In this document: positions 8,091 through 15,272 of the stretch, piece after piece
How positions within the stretch are numbered: the first letter of the stretch is position 1
How the letters are laid out: each line of letters opens with the position of its first letter
Assembly: GCA_964588525.1 (NCBI GenBank)
Contig: CAZPQC010000070.1
Coordinates: 1-20,335, forward strand
Reading direction: 5' to 3'
Source: JAFGQJ01 sp964588525
Lineage (GTDB): Bacteria > Spirochaetota > Spirochaetia > SZUA-6 > DRHE01
DNA: 20,335 bases
Notes under the pieces: generated by a model
What the model was told of the DNA's origin: nothing
Database searches by the model: none
What the model saw: only the letters and a program-made list of their open reading frames with translations
Program-made: the position numbers and the translations under genes

Positions 8091-9095
8091 TCAGTCTGGA
8101 GTCGGTGGTTGCTCGACGATGGAAACCCGGAAGGTCCCGTCCAGGATCTTTTGCTCTAAACCTCGCACTTCATTGATCACTGCCGCAGGGAGCTTTGTCT
8201 CGAAGCCGTGGAACGGAGCAAGCCTAGATCCTCCCTTGGCCATCATGGACCATTCGCCGAGGTCCTGGGCCACCCAGGCGTCCTTCTGTACCATCTCGAT
8301 GCAGTACTCGATCGTGGGCCACATATCCCAGACCGGCCCGCTGATCACCGTGTCGGGAGCCAGTTCATTCTGGTCAGACATGTTCCCGAAGGCAGGCACC
8401 CCCTTCTCCTTGCAGGCCTCGAACACACCGAAGCGCTCCGCGAAGACGAGGTCCGCACCGGCCTCGATCTGGGCCAGGGCGGCTTCTTTGGCTTTAGGCG
8501 GATCGAACCAGCCGCCGATGTAGGCGATCTTCACCCTCACATTGGAATTCACGCTCTCAGCCCCCAGGATGAAGGCATTGGTCAGCCGGTTAACCTCGCC
8601 GATCGGTATGGCCGCCACGATGCCGAGGATGTTACTCTTGGTGAGCCTGCCGGCGATCACACCGCAGAGGTAGGCCGGCTCGTGGATCCAGTTGTCGAAG
8701 ACGCTGTAGTTCGGCGCCACCGGGCCGAACTCGGAACCGAAGGCGAAGGCGATCTGCGGGTAATCCTTGGCCACCCTCCGGGATGGTTCCTCTCCGGCCA
8801 GAAAGGCGTCGCCTACGATCAGGTTGAATCCTCGCTCAGCATACTCCCGGACTACTTTCTCGAAATCCGCTGCGGCAATCTTCTCCGCGAACTCGTACTC
8901 TATGCCCATCTCCTCCTTCGCCTTGAGGCAGGCCTGGTGGATCACGCCGTCCCAGGGCTCCTCAATGGCTGTCTGGAAGACGGCGGCAACCCGAAATGCC
9001 CCTTCTTCCTCTACACCCGCCTCCTTTTTACCGCCCCCGAACGTCAGGGCCGCGGACAAAAGAAGAATCAGAACCAACCACGCTCCTCTTCTCAT
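8091..9095 (-). CDS. BMP-family substrate-binding protein of the nucleoside ABC importer
   Basis: The protein has 334 aa. The N-terminus MRRGAWLVLILLLSAALTF is a typical signal peptide, followed by GGGKKEAG. There is no Cys in or just after the signal, so the usual lipoprotein lipobox of BMP (basic membrane protein) family members is missing and the protein is predicted to be periplasmic or otherwise anchored. Family features include IVGDAF, AFGSEFGP, YLCGVIAG, GIVAAIPIGEVNR and GAESVN segments, as in Med/BMP nucleoside receptors. ATG follows AGGAGG at 6 nt. The neighbouring ATPase and permeases and the catabolic genes around it point to purine or pyrimidine nucleosides as ligand, but the exact ligand cannot be read from the sequence. 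Confidence 0.92.
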   Translation of the reverse strand: MRRGAWLVLILLLSAALTFGGGKKEAGVEEEGAFRVAAVFQTAIEEPWDGVIHQACLKAKEEMGIEYEFAEKIAAADFEKVVREYAERGFNLIVGDAFLAGEEPSRRVAKDYPQIAFAFGSEFGPVAPNYSVFDNWIHEPAYLCGVIAGRLTKSNILGIVAAIPIGEVNRLTNAFILGAESVNSNVRVKIAYIGGWFDPPKAKEAALAQIEAGADLVFAERFGVFEACKEKGVPAFGNMSDQNELAPDTVISGPVWDMWPTIEYCIEMVQKDAWVAQDLGEWSMMAKGGSRLAPFHGFETKLPAAVINEVRGLEQKILDGTFRVSIVEQPPTPD

Positions 9096-9133
9096 AATGA
9101 CCCTCCTTACTTGTTATTATCTGGTCAACACAA

Positions 9134-9162
9134 ATTATAGGGTAAGAGTTGCTGACCGTCAA
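9134..9162 (-). promoter_or_regulatory. Sigma-70-type promoter for the nucleoside importer
   Basis: On the minus strand TTGACG (9162-9157), a 17-nt spacer and a perfect TATAAT (9139-9134) lie upstream of the binding-protein ATG at 9095. The predicted start is near 9127, leaving a leader of about 30 nt with AGGAGG. An imperfect inverted pair, GGTCAAC at 9122-9128 and GTTGCTGACC at 9148-9157, brackets the -10 and could bind a regulator. Confidence 0.8.
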
Positions 9163-9191
9163 ACAGAGGTTTTTCACCTTGATCTTATTTT

Positions 9192-9203
9192 CTTGACCTC
9201 AAG
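9192..9203. promoter_or_regulatory. Palindrome CTTGA-CC-TCAAG over the -35 box, candidate operator
   Basis: A 12-bp inverted repeat with 5-bp arms covers the -35 element of the xdhA promoter. A second half-like copy, CTTGATCT, starts 14 nt upstream at 9178. The placement would let a bound repressor block RNA polymerase. The repeat is short, so a chance origin is possible. Confidence 0.35.
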
Positions 9204-9221
9204 CATTACGCCCCATACTAT
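9193..9221 (+). promoter_or_regulatory. Sigma-70-type promoter for the molybdenum hydroxylase genes
   Basis: TTGACC (9193-9198), a 17-nt spacer and TACTAT (9216-9221) form a near-consensus promoter 18 nt before the xdhA ATG. The predicted start near 9228 gives a leader of only about 12 nt, which still contains GGGAGG. Back to back with the importer promoter, it forms a compact 144-nt control region for uptake and oxidation. Confidence 0.75.
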
Positions 9222-9239
9222 TGTCGAGGGAGGAAACGT

Positions 9240-11567
9240 ATGGAGCTTAAATATGTCGGAAAACCTTTACGACGGGTCGATGCGGAAGCCAAGGTGACGG
9301 GAACGGCGACTTATGTTGCCGATATCAGGCTGCCCCGCCTGCTGCACGCCAAGGTGCTGCGAGCCGGAACGCCTCATGCCAGGATCCGCTCGATCGATAC
9401 CGGGGAAGCGGAAAAGATGCCCGGGGTGGTGAAGGTGGTAACCGGAAAGGACTGCAAAATCCTCTTCGGCACCTGCCTGTGGGATCAGCCCCCGATTGCG
9501 GTGGACAAGGTTCGGCATGCGGGGGAGGCCGTGGCGGTTGTGCTGGCCGAGACACCTCTGCAGGCCGAGACCGCCCTCAAGAAGATCGGGGTTGAGTATG
9601 ACCCCCTGCCCTTTGTTCTGGATCCCATCGAAGCCGCCGGCACCAAAGCTCCTTTGATCCACGAAAAAAATGGGGAGTACGGTCGTGTTGAGTACGTGGT
9701 TCATCCGGTCAAAGGGACAAACATCTTCCACCACTATTCCTTGCGCAATGGGGACGCGGAGAAAGGCTTCCAGCAGGGCGATGTAGTTATCGAGGAACAC
9801 TTCGAGTTCCCCTTGAGCAACCACTGCGCCATCGAGCCCCACGGCGCCATCTGCCGTTTCTCCTCCGATGGCAGCATCGAGATCTGGGCCAGCAACCAGG
9901 CTCCTTTCGTGCTGCGGGACGTGCTGGCGGACATGTTCGGGATTCCTGCCGCCAAGGTACGGGTTCACATACCCTACCTGGGCGGCGGCTTCGGGGGCAA
10001 ATCCGACATCTGTATCGAACCTCTCACCGCCTACGCAGCCAGCCTGGTCCCAGGCTACGCAGTGAAGCTGGTGTTGTCCAGAAGGGAAGTCTTCACCAGC
10101 ACCCTGGTCGGCCGGGGAGTGAAGGCCAGGATGAAGATCGGGGCCAGGGAGGACGGCACCTTCACCGCCCTGGAGGCGGAGATGTACTTCTCCGACGGGG
10201 CTTATGGCGACACCGGCTGGCCGGTGTGCACCGTGGCCGGCCACAACTGCACCGGACCGTACCATTTCCCCCACGTCAAGACCGATGTCTACGGTGTGTA
10301 CACCAACTCCCCGCCCGTTGGCGCCTACCGGGGTTACGGTCATCCGGAAGGACAGTTCATGGTGGGTCGGCTGATCGATATTCTGGCCCGAAAGCTGGGC
10401 ATGCCTGTTTGGGAGGTGATGCAGAAGAACTTCCTGAAAGAAGGAAAAGAGAACGCCCTCGGGCAGACCATTAGCAAGAGCAATGGGGATCTGGATCGCT
10501 GCCTCGAGGAGGTGAAGAAAGCGCTCTTCACCGGGAAGAAACCGAAGGAGAACAAGCGCTATCTGTACGGCCGGGGAATAGCGGCGATGATGAAATCCCC
10601 CAAGATGGCCACCAACTCCTCTTCTGGCTGCCTGCTGTCCATCAATGCCGACGGCAGCGTGTTCGTTGCCCTGGCGGGGATAGAAATGGGCCAGGGCTGC
10701 CAGACCGTATTCACCCAGATGGCCGCGGAGGCCCTTAAGGTGCCCATCGAGAAGGTGCGGATGTACCAGGACGTGGACACCCAGTTCAGTCCCTGGGACT
10801 GGCAAACCGTGGCCTCGATGCAGACCTACCGGGGCGGAAGGGCGATCGTTCAGGCCTGCGAACGGGCCATCCAGCAGCTCAAGGAGAACGCCGCCGAGGC
10901 TCTGGGCTGTGCGGTCGAGGATATCGAGTACGACGGCGAGTGCTACCGCCGAGGCGAGCCCTCCAAGCGGCTGTCCATCGGCTCCCTGGCCCGGGGGTAT
11001 ATGCACGAGAACGGCCTGACCGTCGGAGTTCCCGTGCACACTGCGGGAAGCTATCGAGTGCAGGGAGTGATCGAGCCCGATCCGAAAACGGGGATGGGCA
11101 ACGCCGCCGCTTCCTGGACCTTTGGCTGCCAGGCTGCGGAGATAAGGATCGAAAAGGCCACCGGCAAGGTGGAGGTGCTGCACTTCGTCTCGGCCTTCGA
11201 TCCCGGGAAGGTCATCAACCCGGTCACCTGCAGGGGCCAGGTGGTCGGCGGCGTCGTGCAGGGGATGGGAGCGACCTTGATGGAAAAGGTAGAGTTCAAG
11301 GAAGACGGGACGATCCGAAACGCCAACTTCGGACCCTACCGGTTACCCCGCATCAAGGACGTGCCAAAGAAACAGACCGTGATCTTCCTGGAGACCCCCA
11401 ACAACGAGGGGCCCTGGTGCGCCAAGCCGATCGCAGAGCACCCGATCGTGGCCGTGGCTCCCACCATCGTCAACGCCATCAGAGATGCCACAGGTATAGA
11501 GTTCAACTGCCTGCCGGTGACGGCAGATGATGTCCTTAAAGCCCTGCAGCAGAAAGGGAGGAGCTGA
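9240..11567 (+). CDS. xdhA: Xanthine dehydrogenase-type molybdenum hydroxylase, Mo-cofactor subunit
   Basis: The protein has 775 aa, the normal size for the molybdopterin subunit. Mo-site motifs seen: GGGFGGK at 248-254, GAYRGYGHPEGQ at 361-372 with R364 at the substrate arginine position, GIEMGQG in the middle, and E733 in IAEHPIVAVAP as the catalytic base. Known role: hydroxylation of a purine or other N-heterocycle at the Mo centre with water as oxygen source. The residue after GGGFGGK is Ser255; in bovine and Rhodobacter enzymes a substrate-binding Glu occupies this place, so xanthine specificity is likely but not certain. ATG follows GGGAGG. The 2Fe-2S subunit gene starts 2 nt after its stop. 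No FAD subunit or XdhC-type chaperone is encoded in the window. Confidence 0.87.
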   Translation: MELKYVGKPLRRVDAEAKVTGTATYVADIRLPRLLHAKVLRAGTPHARIRSIDTGEAEKMPGVVKVVTGKDCKILFGTCLWDQPPIAVDKVRHAGEAVAVVLAETPLQAETALKKIGVEYDPLPFVLDPIEAAGTKAPLIHEKNGEYGRVEYVVHPVKGTNIFHHYSLRNGDAEKGFQQGDVVIEEHFEFPLSNHCAIEPHGAICRFSSDGSIEIWASNQAPFVLRDVLADMFGIPAAKVRVHIPYLGGGFGGKSDICIEPLTAYAASLVPGYAVKLVLSRREVFTSTLVGRGVKARMKIGAREDGTFTALEAEMYFSDGAYGDTGWPVCTVAGHNCTGPYHFPHVKTDVYGVYTNSPPVGAYRGYGHPEGQFMVGRLIDILARKLGMPVWEVMQKNFLKEGKENALGQTISKSNGDLDRCLEEVKKALFTGKKPKENKRYLYGRGIAAMMKSPKMATNSSSGCLLSINADGSVFVALAGIEMGQGCQTVFTQMAAEALKVPIEKVRMYQDVDTQFSPWDWQTVASMQTYRGGRAIVQACERAIQQLKENAAEALGCAVEDIEYDGECYRRGEPSKRLSIGSLARGYMHENGLTVGVPVHTAGSYRVQGVIEPDPKTGMGNAAASWTFGCQAAEIRIEKATGKVEVLHFVSAFDPGKVINPVTCRGQVVGGVVQGMGATLMEKVEFKEDGTIRNANFGPYRLPRIKDVPKKQTVIFLETPNNEGPWCAKPIAEHPIVAVAPTIVNAIRDATGIEFNCLPVTADDVLKALQQKGRS

Positions 11568-11569
11568 CC

Positions 11570-12040
11570 ATGCCTACCATCAAACTCACGGTCAACGGCA
11601 GCACACACCAAGTCGAGATCGAAGAGGGCCGGGTCACCCTTTTGGATGTATTGCGGGACAAGCTTGAGCTAACCGGCGCCAAGTACGGCTGCGGAGTGGG
11701 CCAATGCGGTGCCTGCACGGTGATCCTGAACGGAGAGGCGGTCACCAGCTGCACCGTCTTGGCCCGCAAAGCCGACGGAGGCGAGGTGCTGACCGTGGAA
11801 GGACTTTCCGACGGCTACACCCTCCACCCCATCCAGGAAGCCTTCGTCGAGTCCGGAGCGGTGCAGTGCGGCTTCTGCACTCCGGGGCTGATCATGCGTA
11901 CCTATTACCTGCTGACGAAAAACGCGAAAGCAACGGAAGAAGAAATCCTGGAAGCTCTCGACAAGCACCTCTGCCGCTGCACAGGGTACGAGAGCATCCT
12001 GAAAGCGGTGAAGCTGGCCCAGGCAAAGATGACCCTCTAA
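11570..12040 (+). CDS. xdhC: Xanthine dehydrogenase-type iron-sulfur (2Fe-2S) subunit
   Basis: The protein has 156 aa. An N-terminal ferredoxin-like domain binds one 2Fe-2S cluster through C41, C46, C49 and C61 (CGVGQCGAC). A C-terminal helical domain binds the second through C100, C103, C135 and C137 (CGFC and CRC). This is the CoxS/XdhC electron-transfer subunit of molybdenum hydroxylases; the symbol follows the E. coli xdhABC naming and does not mean the unrelated XdhC chaperone. The ribosome site GGAGG lies in the end of xdhA and the ATG is 2 nt after the xdhA stop, so the two are translationally coupled. Electrons should leave to an FAD subunit not found here. Confidence 0.92.
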   Translation: MPTIKLTVNGSTHQVEIEEGRVTLLDVLRDKLELTGAKYGCGVGQCGACTVILNGEAVTSCTVLARKADGGEVLTVEGLSDGYTLHPIQEAFVESGAVQCGFCTPGLIMRTYYLLTKNAKATEEEILEALDKHLCRCTGYESILKAVKLAQAKMTL

Positions 12041-12080
12041 AGACGAACAAGGGGCAAGTGCGTTCCCTCTGCCTCGAGCT

Positions 12081-13250
12081 TCACTCGCACACGTCTGCAA
12101 TCAGGCTCTCCAGATACTTTATCTTCTTCTCGCAGACCTGGACGAAGCTTCCCGGAAGCCGGGAGCTGCGGATACGCTCGTCGGTCCACAGCCATTTGAA
12201 GCGGGTGTACAGCTTGCAGTACTCCTCCTGGCTCAAGCCCTGCCAACATTGGCTCTTGTTCTCCTGAAGCATCTCGGGGCTGCCGCTGTCCAGAGTCTCA
12301 ACATTGGCAAAGTACATGTCCACAGGCATACGGGCGTTGTACTCTTCCCAGATGGACAGCTTTTTCTCCCTGCCCACCTCCAGTTGCTTCTCCCAGAACT
12401 CCAGGATGTCCTTGACGTGGTTCACAGGCTCGAAGCCCTTTTTACCCCCGTCGTAGATGGCGCAGGCTTCCAGCCCAATGATCACCCGGTCGAACTGGGA
12501 GTGCTCGAACTCGGGGGTCAGCAGGGCGCCCAGCTTGTAGTTCTTCAACAAATCGGTATCGTAGAGGCAGTTGTACAGCGGCGTGTTTCTGGTCGCCAGG
12601 GCGAAGCGGCCTTCCAGATAGATCAGGATCGTCTTCTCGTATTCAGGAAAGCTGTTCTTGAAGGTCTTGTGCCACTTGGCCAGTACGTTCTCTGCTTCGA
12701 TACAGCCGATGGTTATGAATATAAAGTTCTTCAGCTGGCAGCCCTGGGATTTTAGATAGGTGCTGACGTACTCGATCCCGTGGTCCAGGGAGACCCCGGA
12801 AGCCACAATGTCGGCTGTATAGAGCGTAGCCCGGTCGGGAATGATGAACTTGCGGTAGGTGTCCTCGCTGATCTCGAACTTTCCCTCTTTGAGGACCCTC
12901 TGGCTGGAGATGTAGGAGCTGGAATGCCATTTGTAGCCGAAAGCCTTGCGCAGGGCATCACGGACCTTGAAGTTCAGGCCTCCCCGGAGAATATGGCACA
13001 CATTTATGGATTTTGAGCTTGTAGAGCTGAGCCGCTCCAGGATGTTGATGCCTTTCAGGGCGTTGGTTACTCCGTTCTGCATCAGGTTGGTGAAATCGCA
13101 GTTTATGATCTCGGGGTAGTTCATCAGGTCCCGAGTATCCCGGGTGGACACGGTGTAGCGCTTGAAACCTTCATCCACTCCCGGCCCTTCGATCCTGTAG
13201 ACAGCAACAGCTTCGTCCTTGAACTTTCGTACCAGTTTATCCTGATTCAT
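12081..13250 (-). CDS. Uncharacterised protein with phosphoribosyltransferase-like motifs
   Basis: I do not recognise a named family for this 389-aa protein. Residues 81-92 read SINVCHILRGGL, like the ILR-G loop of uracil phosphoribosyltransferases. Residues 141-159 (ATLYTADIVASGVSLDHGI) resemble the PRPP-binding motif (usually V-D-D-V-x-A-T-G-G-T), but the first acid is Ala and Ser replaces both Thr. A Rossmann-like strand, NFIFITIGCIEAENVL, follows. The C-terminal 150 residues are rich in Trp, Glu and Lys and show no known domain to me. The start is set at the ATG at 13248-13250, preceded by AAGGAAGG, rather than 15 nt earlier. It overlaps the nucleoside phosphorylase gene by 14 nt, which suggests coupled expression and a nucleoside or PRPP-related job. 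It could be a degenerate, non-enzymatic PRTase fold. Confidence 0.6.
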   Translation of the reverse strand: MNQDKLVRKFKDEAVAVYRIEGPGVDEGFKRYTVSTRDTRDLMNYPEIINCDFTNLMQNGVTNALKGINILERLSSTSSKSINVCHILRGGLNFKVRDALRKAFGYKWHSSSYISSQRVLKEGKFEISEDTYRKFIIPDRATLYTADIVASGVSLDHGIEYVSTYLKSQGCQLKNFIFITIGCIEAENVLAKWHKTFKNSFPEYEKTILIYLEGRFALATRNTPLYNCLYDTDLLKNYKLGALLTPEFEHSQFDRVIIGLEACAIYDGGKKGFEPVNHVKDILEFWEKQLEVGREKKLSIWEEYNARMPVDMYFANVETLDSGSPEMLQENKSQCWQGLSQEEYCKLYTRFKWLWTDERIRSSRLPGSFVQVCEKKIKYLESLIADVCE

Positions 13251-14004
13251 CGCCTTCCTTTTCATCCCGGGCGGCCAGGATCTTCACCGCCTCAATGGCC
13301 GTCCTGATCGCCTCCTCGATCCCCGACTTGGCCACGATCGGCTTGTCCGCGTAGGTCAAACCGATGACAGCCAGGACTTCCCCGGCACGGGCTCTTCTAA
13401 TGGAAGAAATTACGAACAGGGCGGCCGCTTCCATGGAAGTGGAGAGTACATTGGCCCTCTGCCAGACCTGCCACTGCTGCCTGGCCTGCTCGGCCAGGGG
13501 CAGGTCCGCATTACCCTCGGTGTAGAAAGCGTCCTTGGTGTGGCCTATCCCGATGTGGTAGCGGTAGCCCAGCCGCCGGGCCGCCTCCCGCAGGGCGGTG
13601 GTTACCTCGATGTCCGCCACGGCTGGGTATTCCAGGGGCACGTATTGCCGCGTTGTTCCCTCCTCCCTCACCGTGGCGCTGGTGATGGCCAGGTCTCCAA
13701 CCTCGATTCCGGGCTGCAATCCTCCGGCGGTGCCCACCCGGATGAAGGTGTCTGCGCCGCACTTGATCAGCTCCTCGATACAAATAGCGGTGGAGGGACA
13801 ACCTATTCCGGTCGAGGTAGCCGAGACCTTGATTCCGCTTACCGTGCCGGTAAAGGTGCGGAATTCTCTGTTGAAAGCGATCTCTTCGGCATGATCGAAG
13901 AGAGCGGCGATCTTGGCTACCCGGCCTGGATCCCCGGGGAGCAGGACGTATCGCCCCACTTCTCCCCTCTTAAGCTGGATGTGGTACTGCCGTTCTTCAT
14001 CCAT
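13237..14004 (-). CDS. udp: Nucleoside phosphorylase, uridine phosphorylase-like
   Basis: The protein has 255 aa and belongs to the NP-I family of hexameric phosphorylases. Phosphate-site motifs are LLPGDPGRV at 21-29, R47, and FIRVGTAGG at 87-95. The ribose-site Met-Glu is M191-E192 in STSMEAAALF. STGIG.PS and PLEYPAVAD segments match uridine phosphorylases more than DeoD. The loop that in E. coli Udp carries the uracil-binding Gln and Arg (FYPGQER) reads FYTEGNADLP here, so base specificity may differ. The ATG at 14002-14004 is preferred: GGGGGGAGG lies just before it. A GTG 18 nt upstream would put that site inside the gene. It splits nucleosides delivered by the importer into base and ribose-1-phosphate. 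Confidence 0.85.
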   Translation of the reverse strand: MDEERQYHIQLKRGEVGRYVLLPGDPGRVAKIAALFDHAEEIAFNREFRTFTGTVSGIKVSATSTGIGCPSTAICIEELIKCGADTFIRVGTAGGLQPGIEVGDLAITSATVREEGTTRQYVPLEYPAVADIEVTTALREAARRLGYRYHIGIGHTKDAFYTEGNADLPLAEQARQQWQVWQRANVLSTSMEAAALFVISSIRRARAGEVLAVIGLTYADKPIVAKSGIEEAIRTAIEAVKILAARDEKEGDESG

Positions 14005-14117
14005 AGACCTCCCCCCTCTCACCGTTTATAGCATGGGAAACGGGCGCCGTGTAGGGGATGCCAACGATCGCAGCCGCAACCGCCGCAGGTCAAACACCAG
14101 CAAACTCCCATGTGCAG

Positions 14118-14123
14118 ATTATA
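14118..14123 (-). promoter_or_regulatory. Possible -10 box for the phosphorylase operon, overlapping the toxin stop
   Basis: On the minus strand a perfect TATAAT lies at 14123-14118, partly on the stop codon of the PIN toxin gene and about 115 nt before the udp ATG. The best -35 at 16 nt (TGGTTT) is weak, so an activator or a different promoter is possible. The rest of 14005-14117 shows no gene. Confidence 0.3.
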
Positions 14124-14550
14124 GCGGATTTATTACCGTAAACCAGTTTAAAGGCTCAAAATCGTCTACATTTCTCGTGTAGAACGTTCTGACCCCATGC
14201 TTTTTCAACGTAATCGCTAGAACGATATCGAATGTTCTACGGGGTGGAAATTCCTCACTCTTCAGTCGATCGACGATTTCAGTCATGAAAGACGTTTCAT
14301 AGCAACAGCGCAGCCAACCTGATTGACGACGGTAGAAATCTACACTTTCCCACGCTTCCATCGCAGAAAGCGGACGTTCCAGAACAACTGGGTTTCGAAG
14401 TAGTCTGTACAACTCGAAATAGACCTGGTCGGAAACGATCCAATCGTCAGGACGGTCGAGGGCCTGCTGAATGAGCGCGCTCGCCTTCTCGTGCTCATCG
14501 CAGTCCTCATTCGTCGTATAAAAGAGCAAATTCGTGTCGATGCTATTCAC
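14119..14550 (-). CDS. PIN-domain ribonuclease toxin, VapC-like
   Basis: The protein has 143 aa. Acidic residues expected of the PIN nuclease site are seen: D5 (SIDTNLL), E46 (YFELYRLLRNP), D108 (TFDIVLA) and D129 (TRNVDDF). Family role: Mg-dependent endonuclease that cuts specific RNAs and halts growth when not held by the antitoxin. The start is GTG at 14548-14550, overlapping the antitoxin stop (GTGAATAG), which couples toxin translation to antitoxin translation. The codon choice and lower GC compared with neighbours fit a mobile toxin-antitoxin pair set between two catabolic operons. Confidence 0.85.
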   Translation of the reverse strand: MNSIDTNLLFYTTNEDCDEHEKASALIQQALDRPDDWIVSDQVYFELYRLLRNPVVLERPLSAMEAWESVDFYRRQSGWLRCCYETSFMTEIVDRLKSEEFPPRRTFDIVLAITLKKHGVRTFYTRNVDDFEPLNWFTVINPL

Positions 14551-14791
14551 CGGGGCTTGCCCTGTCTGTGTATGCGATGTCTCTCATGTCCTCCGCGCGT
14601 ACTTTGATCCTCCCTCCGTGAAAGGTGGGAATACGTTTCTTTCGATGCGCTTCGGTCATCGGCTCGTTCTTCTCGATCCAGGCATCTACGGCTTTCCTGA
14701 CGATCTCACTCACCGGCCGATCTTCTTTTCTGGACAGCTCTCTAAGCCGTCGGAGTTGCGGCTCCGGAAACAGGATTTGCAGCTTTTGCAT
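14543..14791 (-). CDS. Ribbon-helix-helix antitoxin of the PIN toxin, VapB-like
   Basis: The protein has 82 aa. Residues 1-40 (a MQKLQILFP strand, two helices, RPVSEIVRKAVDAWIEK) form a ribbon-helix-helix DNA-binding domain. The basic C-terminal half, with RKKRIP and FHGGR, is likely the toxin-binding tail. The frame is open 45 nt further upstream, but the ATG at 14789-14791 is preferred. A consensus promoter predicts transcription starting exactly at its first base, so the mRNA would be leaderless; no Shine-Dalgarno sequence precedes either candidate. By family analogy it neutralises the toxin and represses its own promoter. Confidence 0.8.
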   Translation of the reverse strand: MQKLQILFPEPQLRRLRELSRKEDRPVSEIVRKAVDAWIEKNEPMTEAHRKKRIPTFHGGRIKVRAEDMRDIAYTDRASPGE

Positions 14792-14797
14792 GGATAC

Positions 14798-14826
14798 ATT
14801 ATATACATGGATGACCCAATGGTCAA
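14798..14826 (-). promoter_or_regulatory. Consensus promoter of the toxin-antitoxin operon, probable autoregulated site
   Basis: On the minus strand TTGACC (14826-14821), a 17-nt spacer and a perfect TATAAT (14803-14798) are followed 7 nt later by the A of the antitoxin ATG. ATGTAT occurs twice at 9-nt spacing across the -10, a possible half-site pair for the ribbon-helix-helix protein. Confidence 0.75.
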
Positions 14827-14858
14827 GACGAGACATTGCCCAGGTCCGCTGCTAACCC

Positions 14859-15269
14859 TCAGCCCGGTCTGTCGAACATGAAGCCGTACACGTCCTCGCC
14901 GATCTTTTCCCGGACCACCCCCACCTTGGAGACCAGCTTCATACCGATCTTTGGATCCTGCACCAATAGCCTCCCGCTGGCCCGCAGACCGTTCTCGAAC
15001 TCCACGATCCCGAACAGCAGGTAGCGGTCCTCGAATCCTTCCGGAAGGGCATAGAGCCGGGTCCAGCTCAAAAGGCTGCACTTTCCGCCCAGGGGGACCT
15101 TTTCCCAGGACGAAAAGAGCACTCCCGAAGGGTCCCTGCGGGCGCTGCAGTCTTTGCAGATCATCGGGACCGGATAGTGAAGGGTCCCGCACTCCGGGCA
15201 TTTGTAGGCGTACACCTCGAGCTTGGCAGGCCTGTATTTATCGAAATCTACAACATCGGTATCGATCAT
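14859..15269 (-). CDS. DUF35 zinc-ribbon/OB-fold protein, partner of the thiolase-like protein
   Basis: The protein has 136 aa. An N-terminal rubredoxin-like zinc ribbon uses C24, C27, C38 and C41 (YKCPECG and ICKDC). A C-terminal OB fold follows (LSWTRLYALPEGFED, GIVEFENG, RASGRL). DUF35 proteins form complexes with thiolases and thiolase-like aldolases and help bind or channel acyl-CoA between enzymes. Its ATG is only 3 nt from the stop of the thiolase-like gene, and AAGGAG lies in the end of that gene. This tight coupling supports a stoichiometric complex. It is the last gene of the seven-gene operon. Confidence 0.9.
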   Translation of the reverse strand: MIDTDVVDFDKYRPAKLEVYAYKCPECGTLHYPVPMICKDCSARRDPSGVLFSSWEKVPLGGKCSLLSWTRLYALPEGFEDRYLLFGIVEFENGLRASGRLLVQDPKIGMKLVSKVGVVREKIGEDVYGFMFDRPG

Positions 15270-15272
15270 CTT

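Noticed and set aside
9267..11183. A 638-codon open frame on the minus strand opposite xdhA
   Set aside because: It is the mirror of a GC-rich, strongly conserved gene. The predicted protein is rich in His, Gly and Leu, shows no family motifs, and has no ribosome site.
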